From: Geminicoccaceae bacterium
Lineage (GTDB): Bacteria; Pseudomonadota; Alphaproteobacteria; Geminicoccales; Geminicoccaceae
Direction: 5' to 3'
Length of the DNA stretch: 64,000 nt
Assembly: GCA_020638495.1 (NCBI GenBank)
Contig: JACKIN010000001.1
Span: forward strand, 372,001-436,000
Shown: piece by piece, positions 18,698 through 27,099 of the stretch
Numbering within the stretch: the first letter of the stretch is position 1
Layout: each line of letters opens with the position of its first letter
The notes under the pieces: model-generated
What the model was told of the DNA's origin: nothing
Databases searched by the model: none
Seen by the model: only the letters and a program-made list of their open reading frames with translations
Translations under genes and position numbers: made by a program

Positions 18698-19783
18698 TCA
18701 GACGCCGGCCTTCGGGCCGGCGTCCTTGCTTCCGGGTGGACGGTAGCGGCGCTCGAGCAGCCGGAAGACGAAGGGTGCGGTCATGACGACGATGGCGATC
18801 CGCACGATGTGATGGGTCGCGACGAAGGCCGGATCGACGCCGAGGGCGAGGGCGATGACGCTCATCTCGGCGACCCCGCCCGGCACCAGGGCGAGGAGCA
18901 GCAGCAGGGGCTCGGTGCCGGTGGCGAGATGGACCAGAGCCGCCACCACGAAGGATGCCGCGAACATCACGAGCGTGAGGCCGATGCCGGCGATCATCGT
19001 CGCCAGCACGTCGTGCAGCCTGAAGCCGACGAAGCGGGCGCCGATCGAGCAGCCGATGACGAGCTGGGCGATGGCGACGAAGAGCACTGGCGGTGCCCCC
19101 TCGAGCAGGCCGGTGAGATGGCCGATGGCGCTGACCACCATGCCGCCGAGCAGGGTGGGGGCCGGCAGCCTGAGCATGGTGCCGAGCCAGCCGCCGATTC
19201 CCGCCGCGAGCAGCAGGCCCGCGACCTCGAGCCAGCCGGCTCTCGCTGCCGCCGGCAGCGCCGACGGCAGCTCGATGCCGAAGGCGCGGACCAGGAGCGG
19301 CACGGTGAGCACGATCAGCAGCACCCGGACGGTGTGAACCAGGGCAATGCGCCGGGCGTCGCCGCCGGCCCGGTCGCCCAGGAGGACCATCTCGCCGAAG
19401 CCGCCCGGCATGCCGGCGAAGAACGTGGTCCTTGGATCGAAGCGGGTGACCAGCCTGAGATAGGTCATGCTGGAGACGGCCACGAGGGCGACATAGATCG
19501 GCAGGACGAGCAGCGTCGGCAGCCAGGTCCAGAGATTGGCGACGAGCTCGGGCGTGAAGCCGCTGCCGAGCAGCACGCCGATGATCGCCATCATGGGGTC
19601 GCGCAGGGTCACCGGCACCGCGACCGGCAGCCGGGTCAGGGCGGCGAGGGTGGTGGCGATCATCGGCCCCATCATCCAGGGCAGCGGCCAGCCGAGCCAC
19701 GAGAAGAGGAGGCCACCGGCGAAGCCGATGGCCAAGGCGAGACCGAGGCCCCGCCATTGGGCGGCGGTGAGAGGGTTGCGCAC
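18698..19783 (-). CDS. AbrB family membrane protein (PF05145-type)
   Basis: Integral membrane protein, 361 residues, with two homologous halves of about 160 residues and around ten hydrophobic segments. The signatures GGLLFSWLGWPLPWMMGPM and the repeated PGGFGEM / PGGVAEMS are those of the AbrB duplication family. Originally linked to ammonia monooxygenase regulation, its biochemical role is unsettled; transport is likely. The GTG at 19783 is 8 nt after the EVE gene stop, which suggests co-transcription. Its last codons form the hairpin shared with ftsH. Confidence 0.85.
   Translation of the reverse strand: MRNPLTAAQWRGLGLALAIGFAGGLLFSWLGWPLPWMMGPMIATTLAALTRLPVAVPVTLRDPMMAIIGVLLGSGFTPELVANLWTWLPTLLVLPIYVALVAVSSMTYLRLVTRFDPRTTFFAGMPGGFGEMVLLGDRAGGDARRIALVHTVRVLLIVLTVPLLVRAFGIELPSALPAAARAGWLEVAGLLLAAGIGGWLGTMLRLPAPTLLGGMVVSAIGHLTGLLEGAPPVLFVAIAQLVIGCSIGARFVGFRLHDVLATMIAGIGLTLVMFAASFVVAALVHLATGTEPLLLLLALVPGGVAEMSVIALALGVDPAFVATHHIVRIAIVVMTAPFVFRLLERRYRPPGSKDAGPKAGV
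18701..18724. terminator. Shared hairpin terminator between ftsH and the AbrB-family gene
   Basis: A perfect 10-bp GC stem (18701-18710 with 18715-18724) is closed by TTCG on the plus strand and followed by CTTGCTTCC, a weak U tract. It lies 33 nt after the ftsH stop and also forms the last eight codons of the convergent AbrB-family gene (DAGPKAGV). Confidence 0.6.
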
Positions 19784-19791
19784 CCGCCCGC

Positions 19792-20205
19792 TCAGGCGTC
19801 GAGCCCCGCCATCCTCGTGATCAGCGCCCAGTGGGCGTCGCTCACCGGCATGACCGAAAGCCGCGACTGGCGCACCAGCGCCAGGTCGGCGAGCGCCGGG
19901 TCGGCCTTGATCGCCTTCAGGGACACCTCCCGGGGCAGCGGCCGCACGGGCGCCACATCGACGCGCACCCACTTGCCGGCCGGGTCATCCGGATCGGCAT
20001 AGGCCGCGCGGGTGATCTCCATAATGCCGATGACGGCGGGGTCGACCAGCGAGCGGTAGAAGAAGGCGCGGTCGCCCTTCTGCATGGCCCGCATGTTGGC
20101 GGCCGCCTGGTGGTTGCGCACGCCGTCCCAGCCGGTCCCGCCCTCGGCGACCAGCCGGTCCCAGCTGTAGTCCTCGGGCTCGGTCTTCATCAGCCACTGC
20201 GCCAT
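19792..20205 (-). CDS. EVE domain-containing protein
   Basis: Small soluble protein of 137 residues consisting of one EVE domain, related to PUA domains and to human THYN1. It starts MAQWLMKTEPEDYSWDRL and contains DGVRNHQAAANMRAM and GDRAFFYRS, which form the aromatic pocket. EVE domains bind modified nucleobases in DNA or RNA. In bacteria they occur alone or fused to restriction enzymes; here it is alone. Divergent from prs across 241 nt. Confidence 0.9.
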   Translation of the reverse strand: MAQWLMKTEPEDYSWDRLVAEGGTGWDGVRNHQAAANMRAMQKGDRAFFYRSLVDPAVIGIMEITRAAYADPDDPAGKWVRVDVAPVRPLPREVSLKAIKADPALADLALVRQSRLSVMPVSDAHWALITRMAGLDA

Positions 20206-20446
20206 GTCAGCGGCTCCGGGGGGCTGGCTGGCCCAGGCAGGCGGTCTCGTATTCCAAGGCGGGCTCTCCCGATGTGCTTGGCTTGCTGGGGTGCCGGTTG
20301 CTGCTAGGCTCTGGGGCTGTGAAGCGCAAGATGCCGGGGCCTTTCGCCGCCCCTGTGCGACCGGCTGCGCTGTGGCGTTTACTTGGCGGCGACGGGTTGA
20401 TAGAAGCGCGCCAGTCACCGCCACCCAGCCTCGATAGGCCCCTTTG

Positions 20447-21379
<933 letters not shown>

Positions 21380-21470
21380 CGGCGCCGCACCATGGTGCGA
21401 GTGTTCAACCAGAAATGACCTGTCCGGGGCGGCAATCCCGCGCGTGCCGGAGGGGTGAAAGGGAAGACCG

Positions 21471-22106
21471 ATGAGCGAGACCATCCAGTTGACGGCGGAG
21501 CCGCGCGAGCGGACCGGCAAGGAAGGGGCGCGCGCGCTCCGCAAGACCGGCATGGTGCCGGCCATCGTCTATGGCGGCAAGGAGCCGCCGCAGAAGGTGG
21601 CGCTGGTCGACCGGGAGATCCGCCGCCAGCTCGAGCTGAACCCGCGCTTCTTCAGCTCGGTCGTCGAGCTCAAGCTGGGCAAGAAGGTGATCCAGGTGAT
21701 CCCGCGCGAGGCGCAGCTCCATCCGGTGAAGGACCACCCCCTGCACGTCGATTTCCTCCGCGCCGCCAAGGGCTCGACCGTGACCGTCGAGGTGCCGGTG
21801 CATTTCCTCAACGAGGAGCGCTGCCCGGGTCTCCGGCGCGGCGGCGTGCTCAACATCGTGCGGCGCGAGATCGAGCTGGTCTGCCCGGTCGAGGCGATCC
21901 CCGAGCGCATCGACGTCGACCTCGCCGCCGTCGAGATCGGCGATTCCGTGCATATCAGCGCCGTCACCCTGCCGGCCAACGTGACGCCGACCATCACCGA
22001 CCGTGACTTCACGATCTGCGCCGTGGTCGGCCGCGGCCCGACCGCCGACGAGGACGAGGAAGGCGAGGGCGAGGGGGCCGAGGCGGGCGGCGAGGCCGAC
22101 GACTGA
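21471..22106 (+). CDS. rplY: 50S ribosomal protein L25/general stress protein Ctc
   Basis: 5S rRNA-binding ribosomal protein, 211 residues, of the long L25/Ctc type: N-terminal L25 domain (residues 5-92, RERTGKEGARALRKTGMVPA) plus the TL5 beta domain (about 95-185). The C-terminal tail is extremely acidic (DEDEEGEGEGAEAGGEADD). The L25-Pth pair is widely conserved. GGGAAG before the ATG serves as the ribosome site. Confidence 0.97.
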   Translation: MSETIQLTAEPRERTGKEGARALRKTGMVPAIVYGGKEPPQKVALVDREIRRQLELNPRFFSSVVELKLGKKVIQVIPREAQLHPVKDHPLHVDFLRAAKGSTVTVEVPVHFLNEERCPGLRRGGVLNIVRREIELVCPVEAIPERIDVDLAAVEIGDSVHISAVTLPANVTPTITDRDFTICAVVGRGPTADEDEEGEGEGAEAGGEADD

Positions 22107-22132
22107 GCCCGCCAGGCTCGGGCACCGGCGGG

Positions 22133-22732
22133 ATGCGGCTGCTCGTCGGGCTGGGCAATCCCGGCGCCGCCTATGCCGGGCAGCGGCACAATGTCGGCTT
22201 CATGGCAGTGGAAGCGGTGGCCGAGCGCCACCGCTTCCCCGCCTGGCGGCGCAAGTTCCAGGCCCTGGTCACCGAGGGGCCGATCGGCGGCGAGCGGGTC
22301 ATGCTGCTGAAGCCGCAAACCTACATGAACGAATCCGGTCGGGCGGTCGGCGAGGCCATGCGCTTCCTGAAGCTGCCGCTCGACGACCTCGTCGTGCTGC
22401 ACGACGAGCTCGACCTGGCGCCGGGCCGGCTCAGGGTGAAGCAGGGCGGCGGCGTCGCCGGCCACAACGGCCTGCGCAGCCTCGACGCCCATCTCGGCAG
22501 CCGCGACTTCAAGCGGGTGCGGATCGGCATCGGCCATCCGGGCCACAAGGACCGGGTGACCGGCCACGTCCTCGGCGACTTTCAGAAGGCCGACCGGCCG
22601 TGGCTCGAGGCGATGCTGGATGGCATCGCGGTCGCCGCCCCGTTGCTCGTGGCTGGCGACGACGCGGGCTTCATGAACCGCGTCGCCCTCGAGATGCAGC
22701 CGGTGCTCAAGAACGGTCAGGGCGGCGTGTAG
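22133..22732 (+). CDS. pth: Peptidyl-tRNA hydrolase
   Basis: Releases tRNA from prematurely ended peptidyl-tRNA; 199 residues, cytoplasmic. Asn9 and catalytic His19 are in GLGNPGAAYAGQRHNVGF; Asp in HDELDLAPG and Asn in GHNGLRS complete the active site. It follows rplY by 26 nt. In many relatives ychF follows; here a minus-strand ubiT/ubiV remnant overlaps its 3' end by 16 nt instead. Confidence 0.98.
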   Translation: MRLLVGLGNPGAAYAGQRHNVGFMAVEAVAERHRFPAWRRKFQALVTEGPIGGERVMLLKPQTYMNESGRAVGEAMRFLKLPLDDLVVLHDELDLAPGRLRVKQGGGVAGHNGLRSLDAHLGSRDFKRVRIGIGHPGHKDRVTGHVLGDFQKADRPWLEAMLDGIAVAAPLLVAGDDAGFMNRVALEMQPVLKNGQGGV

Positions 22733-23197
22733 GCGGCGCCGCGCGGCCCGTCGAGGAAGCCGTTCGCGAAACGGGCATCCGGCAGCGGCGCCGCGGGCGC
22801 GGCCGGCCTCGCCATCCAACCTTCGACGGCGGGGCTCGGCCAGCGCCACCATGTCGACGGTGTGCGGCGACAGGCGGAAGGAGCCGACGCCGGCGGCAGT
22901 CAGCCGGTCGAGATCGCCGATCAGGCTGGCATGGGCGAAGGACAGGGTCTGCACCCCGTTGACCGCGAGAAAGCGCTCGCCGTCGAGCGTGCCGTGCAGC
23001 ATGCCGAGAAGGGCGGCGAGCGATCCGCTGAGCCGTGCGTCGAAGGCGGGCAGGCGGCCTCGCCCGAACGGCACGATGGCCGAGCGCCCGGCGCCGGGAC
23101 GCGCGAGAAAAACGAAAGGAACATCGGTCGGATCGACGAGAAAGCGCCTTTCGGCATGCTCGCCCTGTTCGGCGAGCGTGCCGGTGCGTCGGGGCGA
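22717..23197 (-). pseudogene. Decayed ubiT/ubiV fusion remnant
   Basis: Directly after the Wzx stop, in the same frame, the minus strand encodes RRFLVDPTDVPFVFLARPG and ARLSGSLAALLGMLHGTLDG, which resemble the SCP2-like UbiT. From GTLDGE it switches to FLAVNGVQTLSFAH and FRLSPHTVDMVALA, typical of UbiV (YhbV, peptidase U32-like). A frameshift near 22,830 moves the match to another frame, which continues as DARFANGFLDGPRGAAY and stops at 22717-22719. No start codon or N-terminus exists for either gene. In other bacteria UbiT, UbiU and UbiV serve oxygen-independent ubiquinone synthesis. The assignment is from memory of family patterns, not a database search. Confidence 0.6.
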
Positions 23198-24544
23198 TCA
23201 TCGGCCGGCGCACCCGCCTGCCGCGGTCGCGGCGTCGGGCGCGGCGGCCCGCCGGGTCGCCAGCACGAAGCCCGTGACCAGCACGAGCTCGAGGCCGGCG
23301 GCGGCGGCGCCGGCGGCTCCGGCCGCGACGAGGCCGAAGTGCTGCATCAGGGCGAGGAGGGCCAGGAGCTGGGCGCCGCGGCCGATGGCCTGCGCCAGGA
23401 GCAGGCGGCCGGCGTGGCCGAGCATGACCAGCACCGAGGCGGACGGCATCACCAGCGCCAGAAGCGCGGTCTGCAGCGCCAGGAGGACGAGGACCGGATG
23501 GGCCGCGGCGAACGCCTCGCCGAAGAAGAAGCCCAGGAGCCGGTCGCCGAAGAGCCCGAGGACGACGAGAAGCGGGGCCGCGAAGCAGGCCGTGCCCAGA
23601 AGCGTGCGGCGAAACAGGCGCCAGAGCGTCGCCATGTCGGCCGCTGCCACGAGGCGGGCGAACTCGGGATCGACCGCGCGCCTGACGATCTGCAGCGGCC
23701 GCTCGATGACGGCGGCCACCTGATAGGCGACGAGGTAGAGCCCCGCCGCGACCGGGCCGAGCATGGCCCCGACCAGCACGGTGGCGAGGCGCCCCGAGAC
23801 CATGCCGAGCGTGCCCTGCAGGTTGGTCCAGAGCAGCATGCGCCAGAGCCCCTGGTGCGGGCGGACGAGGCCGCGCACGCGCAGCCTGAGATCCTTCAGC
23901 CAGCCGCCCCGGTGCAGCTCGAGATGGGCGAGGCGCCAGAGCAGCAGCGCCTCGGCGCTGCCGGCGAGCGCCCAGACGGCAGCGAACACCGGCAGGCCCG
24001 CCCCGCCGGCCCAGGCGGCGAGGCAGCCCACGAGACGGAGCGTCGGCGTCACCGGCCGGGTCCAGGCGATGAGAGCGAAGCGATCGAGCAGGCGCAGGAT
24101 GCCGATCGGCGTGGCGCCGTTCGAGGCGATGACGACGAGGCAGTACCAAAGTGCTGTCTCCCGATAGGCCTCGTCGAGGCCGAGCCGCGGGCCGAGCCAG
24201 CCGAGCGCCACGACGCCCAGCGCCATCGCCGCCGCCACGCCGGCGAGCTCGACCCCGACTCCGAGGGTCAGCAATCCCTGGAGATCCCGCCGGCGCTGGT
24301 CGGCGAGGCAGCTCGCCCCGTAGCGGAGGATGGCCTGGTAGACGTTGAATCGGCAAAGGCCACCCATGATCATGGCATAGGCATGAAAGATCATGAGAAC
24401 GCCGAACGCCTCGGCGCCGAGGCCGCGCGCCGCCACGGTCACCGAGCCGAGCGCCAGGATTCCCGCGACACCGTTGCCGCTGAGCAACAGGCCGGTGTTG
24501 CGGGCGATCCGGCGCAGGAGATGGTCGTCGAAGAGGCGGCGCAA
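23198..24544 (-). CDS. Wzx-like polysaccharide flippase (oligosaccharide translocase)
   Basis: Polytopic membrane protein, 448 residues, about twelve hydrophobic segments, MATE/MOP-like exporter of lipid-linked oligosaccharide units. It begins MRRLFDDHLLRRIARNTGLLL at a TTG with GAGG upstream. Typical segments are ILALGSVTVAARGLGAEAFG and the mid-protein GPVAAGLYLVAYQVAAVIE. It is divergent from three glycosyltransferases, so it probably moves their product across the inner membrane. No in-frame ATG gives a sensible start; the TTG is inferred. Confidence 0.8.
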   Translation of the reverse strand: MRRLFDDHLLRRIARNTGLLLSGNGVAGILALGSVTVAARGLGAEAFGVLMIFHAYAMIMGGLCRFNVYQAILRYGASCLADQRRRDLQGLLTLGVGVELAGVAAAMALGVVALGWLGPRLGLDEAYRETALWYCLVVIASNGATPIGILRLLDRFALIAWTRPVTPTLRLVGCLAAWAGGAGLPVFAAVWALAGSAEALLLWRLAHLELHRGGWLKDLRLRVRGLVRPHQGLWRMLLWTNLQGTLGMVSGRLATVLVGAMLGPVAAGLYLVAYQVAAVIERPLQIVRRAVDPEFARLVAAADMATLWRLFRRTLLGTACFAAPLLVVLGLFGDRLLGFFFGEAFAAAHPVLVLLALQTALLALVMPSASVLVMLGHAGRLLLAQAIGRGAQLLALLALMQHFGLVAAGAAGAAAAGLELVLVTGFVLATRRAAAPDAATAAGGCAGR

Positions 24545-24622
24545 GGTTCCTCGGTCGGCAGCTGGGGCAATCGACGATCGGCTACCACGGCACCGTCGCC
24601 GGCAACCCCATGACGGCTTGGC

Positions 24623-24651
24623 TTGACCACGAATTCGGCATTCCCTATGCC
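24623..24651 (+). promoter_or_regulatory. Candidate promoter of the glycosyltransferase operon
   Basis: TTGACC (24623-24628) is spaced 17 nt from TATGCC (24646-24651). A dyad GGCAT-N5-ATGCC (24637-24651) overlaps the -10 element and could be an operator. It lies 71 nt before the chosen start at 24722. Confidence 0.35.
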
Positions 24652-24721
24652 GATTTCCGACGCGGCCGGCAAGAAGCGGCCGCAAGAGGCGGCCTGCCCG
24701 ATCAACGGGATCCTCGGCTCC

Positions 24722-25885
24722 ATGCATATCGGGATGTTTTTCTCGGGGCTCGCCGGCGGCGGCACGCAGCGCCGCATGCTCGCCCTGGCGCGGGGGTTCG
24801 CCGCCCGTGGCCATGAGGTGGACATCCTCGTGGCATCTGCCGAGGGTGCTTTCCGCGCGGAGGTGCCGCCCGATGCCGGCCTCGTGGCACTCGGCGCCGA
24901 CTGGCGGCGCCTGCCCCTGATCGGCCGGCACCGCGGTCTCTGGGTGCCGCTCGCCGCCCGCGCCCTCGGCCGGCGGCTCAGGGCGGCACCGCCGGATGTC
25001 CTCCTCGCCAGCTCGACACCGGCGAACCTCACCGCTTCCCTGGTCCGCCGCCGCGCCGCACCGGCTGTGCCGCTGGTCCTCACCCTCAATCTGCCGCCCT
25101 CGGCGGTGAGCGGGGGCCTCGGCCGGGGGGGCCGGCCGCTCCGCGCCTTGATGCGCCGGTGCTACGCCGAGGCCGATGCGCTGGTCGCCATTTCGGCCGG
25201 TGTCGCCGCCGATGCCGCGGCCATGCTCGACCTGCCGGCCGCGCGCATCGCCGTCGTCATGAACCCGATCGACACTGCGCGCATCCAGGCGCTGGCAGGG
25301 CAGGACCCTGGTCATCCCTGGCTCGAGCCCACGGCCCCGCCGCTCCTCCTCGCCGTTGGCAAGCTCAAGGCGCAAAAGGACTTCCCGACCGTGCTCGAGG
25401 CCTTCGCCCGGGTCCGTGCCGTGCGTCCGGCACGGCTCGTGGTGCTCGGCGACGGCGAGGAGCGGCAGTCGCTCGTGCACCTCGCGGGCCGGCTCGGCAT
25501 CGCCGCCGACGTGGCCTTCATGGGCTTCGTCGCCAATCCTTTCGCCTGGATGGCGCGTGCCCGCGTATTCGTGCTCGGCTCCCGCTTCGAGGGCTTCAGC
25601 AACGTGCTGGCCGAGGCGCTGGCCGTGGGCTGCACCATCGTCAGCACCGACTGCCCGCACGGCCCGCGCGAGCTGCTCGACGAAGGCCGGCATGGCCGGC
25701 TCGTGCCGGTGGGCGACGCCTCGGCCATGGCCGAGGCCATGCTCGCGGCGCTCGACGATCCGGCCGATCCCGGCCGCCAGCGGGCGCGCGCCGCCCGCTT
25801 CTCGGTGGGTCGCGCCGTCGATGGCTATCTCGAGGTGCTGACCGCCGTCGCGGCACCCGATCGGCACCTTCGAAGGGCCGGCTGA
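24722..25885 (+). CDS. GT4 family glycosyltransferase (first of three)
   Basis: GT-B fold glycosyltransferase, 387 residues, retaining, using a nucleotide-sugar; probably adds a sugar to a surface polysaccharide unit at the cytoplasmic membrane face. N-terminal acceptor domain begins MHIGMFFSGLAGGGTQRRML. The donor domain has GKLKAQKDFPTVLEAF, the phosphate-binding LGDGEERQSL and the E-x7-E motif in EGFSNVLAEAL. The frame is open upstream to TTG 24623 and ATG 24647, but homology starts at 24722 and a promoter candidate covers 24623-24651. The next gene overlaps the stop (TGATG). Confidence 0.88.
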   Translation: MHIGMFFSGLAGGGTQRRMLALARGFAARGHEVDILVASAEGAFRAEVPPDAGLVALGADWRRLPLIGRHRGLWVPLAARALGRRLRAAPPDVLLASSTPANLTASLVRRRAAPAVPLVLTLNLPPSAVSGGLGRGGRPLRALMRRCYAEADALVAISAGVAADAAAMLDLPAARIAVVMNPIDTARIQALAGQDPGHPWLEPTAPPLLLAVGKLKAQKDFPTVLEAFARVRAVRPARLVVLGDGEERQSLVHLAGRLGIAADVAFMGFVANPFAWMARARVFVLGSRFEGFSNVLAEALAVGCTIVSTDCPHGPRELLDEGRHGRLVPVGDASAMAEAMLAALDDPADPGRQRARAARFSVGRAVDGYLEVLTAVAAPDRHLRRAG

Positions 25886-27099
25886 TGGACCGGCAGGAGC
25901 GGCGTCTGGCCATTCTCGTTCGGGCCCTCGACGGCGGTGGCATGCAGCGCAACACGAAGCGGCTGGCCGGCGCCTTCGCCGCGCGCGGCCATCCGGTCGA
26001 CGTTCTGGCCACCGACGTGAGCGGGCCGATCCGCCAAGGCATCGAGAGCGTGGCCCGGCTCGTGGCGCTGGCAGGGGGCAGCCATGTCACCGGGCGCCTT
26101 CTGGCGCTGCGCGCCGGCTGGCGCGAGCGCACGGCACTCCGCCCGCTGCTGCTCGGCGGTGGGCCGGGCATCCTCGCCCATCTGCCGGCGCTCGTCGCCT
26201 ATCTCCGCCTGGCCCGCCCGACGGCCCTGCTGGCGCTCGGCACGCAGTGCAACCTCGCCGCCCTTTGGGCGCGGCGCCTCGCCGGCACACACACGCGCGT
26301 CGTCGTCAGCGAGCGCAACACCCTCTCGCTGGTGGTCGCCAACACCCGCCGCCGCTTTCGCCGCGCCTACCCGGCCCTGGTCGCGCGCACCTATCCCGAG
26401 GCCGACGGCATCGTCGCGGTCAGCCGTGCCGTGGCCGACGATCTCGCCCGGACCTGCCACCTCGCCGCCGACACCATCACCACCATCCCCAATCCAGTGC
26501 CCGAGCCCGAGGACAGAGGTGCCGACGACCGGGCCGGAAACGCCCCGGCCCATCCCTGGCTCGGCCCGGATCAGCCGCCGCTCATCCTCGGCGTCGGCCG
26601 GCTGAACTGGCAGAAGGACTTCGCCACGCTGCTCGAGGCCTTCGCCCTCGTTCGGCGGCGACGGCCGGCGCGGCTGGCGATCCTCGGCGAGGGCGAGGAG
26701 CGCCAGCGGCTCGAGGCCCGTGCCCGGGAGCTCGGCATCGCCGCCGACGTCGTCATGCCGGGCTTCGTCGACGACCCGTTCGCCTGGATGGCGCGGGCCC
26801 GGCTCCTGGCGCTGACCTCGAGCCAGGAAGGCTTCGGCAACGTCATCGTCGAGGCGCTGGCCTCCGGCTGCCCGGTCGTGGCCAGCGACATTCCCGGTGG
26901 CCCGCGCGAGATCCTCGACGGCGGGCGCTACGGCAGCCTCGCGCCGCCCGGCGACGCCGGGGCCTTCGCCGAGGCCATGCTCGCCGCAATGGACGACCCA
27001 CCAGCGCGGGCCCTGCTCGTCGGCCGGGCCGGGGACTACGCCCTCGGCCCGATCGCCGAACGCTACCTCGCTTTGCTGCTCGACAAGGAGCTCGAATGA
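25885..27099 (+). CDS. GT4 family glycosyltransferase (second of three)
   Basis: 404-residue GT-B enzyme, paralogous to its neighbours. N-terminal LVRALDGGGMQRNTKRLAGAF, acceptor-domain SERNTLSLVV, donor-domain GRLNWQKDFATLLEAF, LGEGEERQRL and the E-x7-E motif in EGFGNVIVEAL. Overlaps the first gene by TGATG and the third by ATGA. The three copies look like tandem duplication followed by divergence of acceptor specificity. Confidence 0.9.
   Translation: MDRQERRLAILVRALDGGGMQRNTKRLAGAFAARGHPVDVLATDVSGPIRQGIESVARLVALAGGSHVTGRLLALRAGWRERTALRPLLLGGGPGILAHLPALVAYLRLARPTALLALGTQCNLAALWARRLAGTHTRVVVSERNTLSLVVANTRRRFRRAYPALVARTYPEADGIVAVSRAVADDLARTCHLAADTITTIPNPVPEPEDRGADDRAGNAPAHPWLGPDQPPLILGVGRLNWQKDFATLLEAFALVRRRRPARLAILGEGEERQRLEARARELGIAADVVMPGFVDDPFAWMARARLLALTSSQEGFGNVIVEALASGCPVVASDIPGGPREILDGGRYGSLAPPGDAGAFAEAMLAAMDDPPARALLVGRAGDYALGPIAERYLALLLDKELE

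Noticed and set aside
21569..23074. 501-codon minus-strand frame covering rplY, pth and the ubiV remnant
   Set aside because: Only its first part (about 22,830-23,074) looks like real protein, and that is the decayed ubiT/ubiV piece; the rest is antisense to rplY and pth.
22862..24613. Long plus-strand frame opposite the Wzx flippase
   Set aside because: Antisense shadow; the minus-strand frame has clear transmembrane periodicity and the plus frame none.
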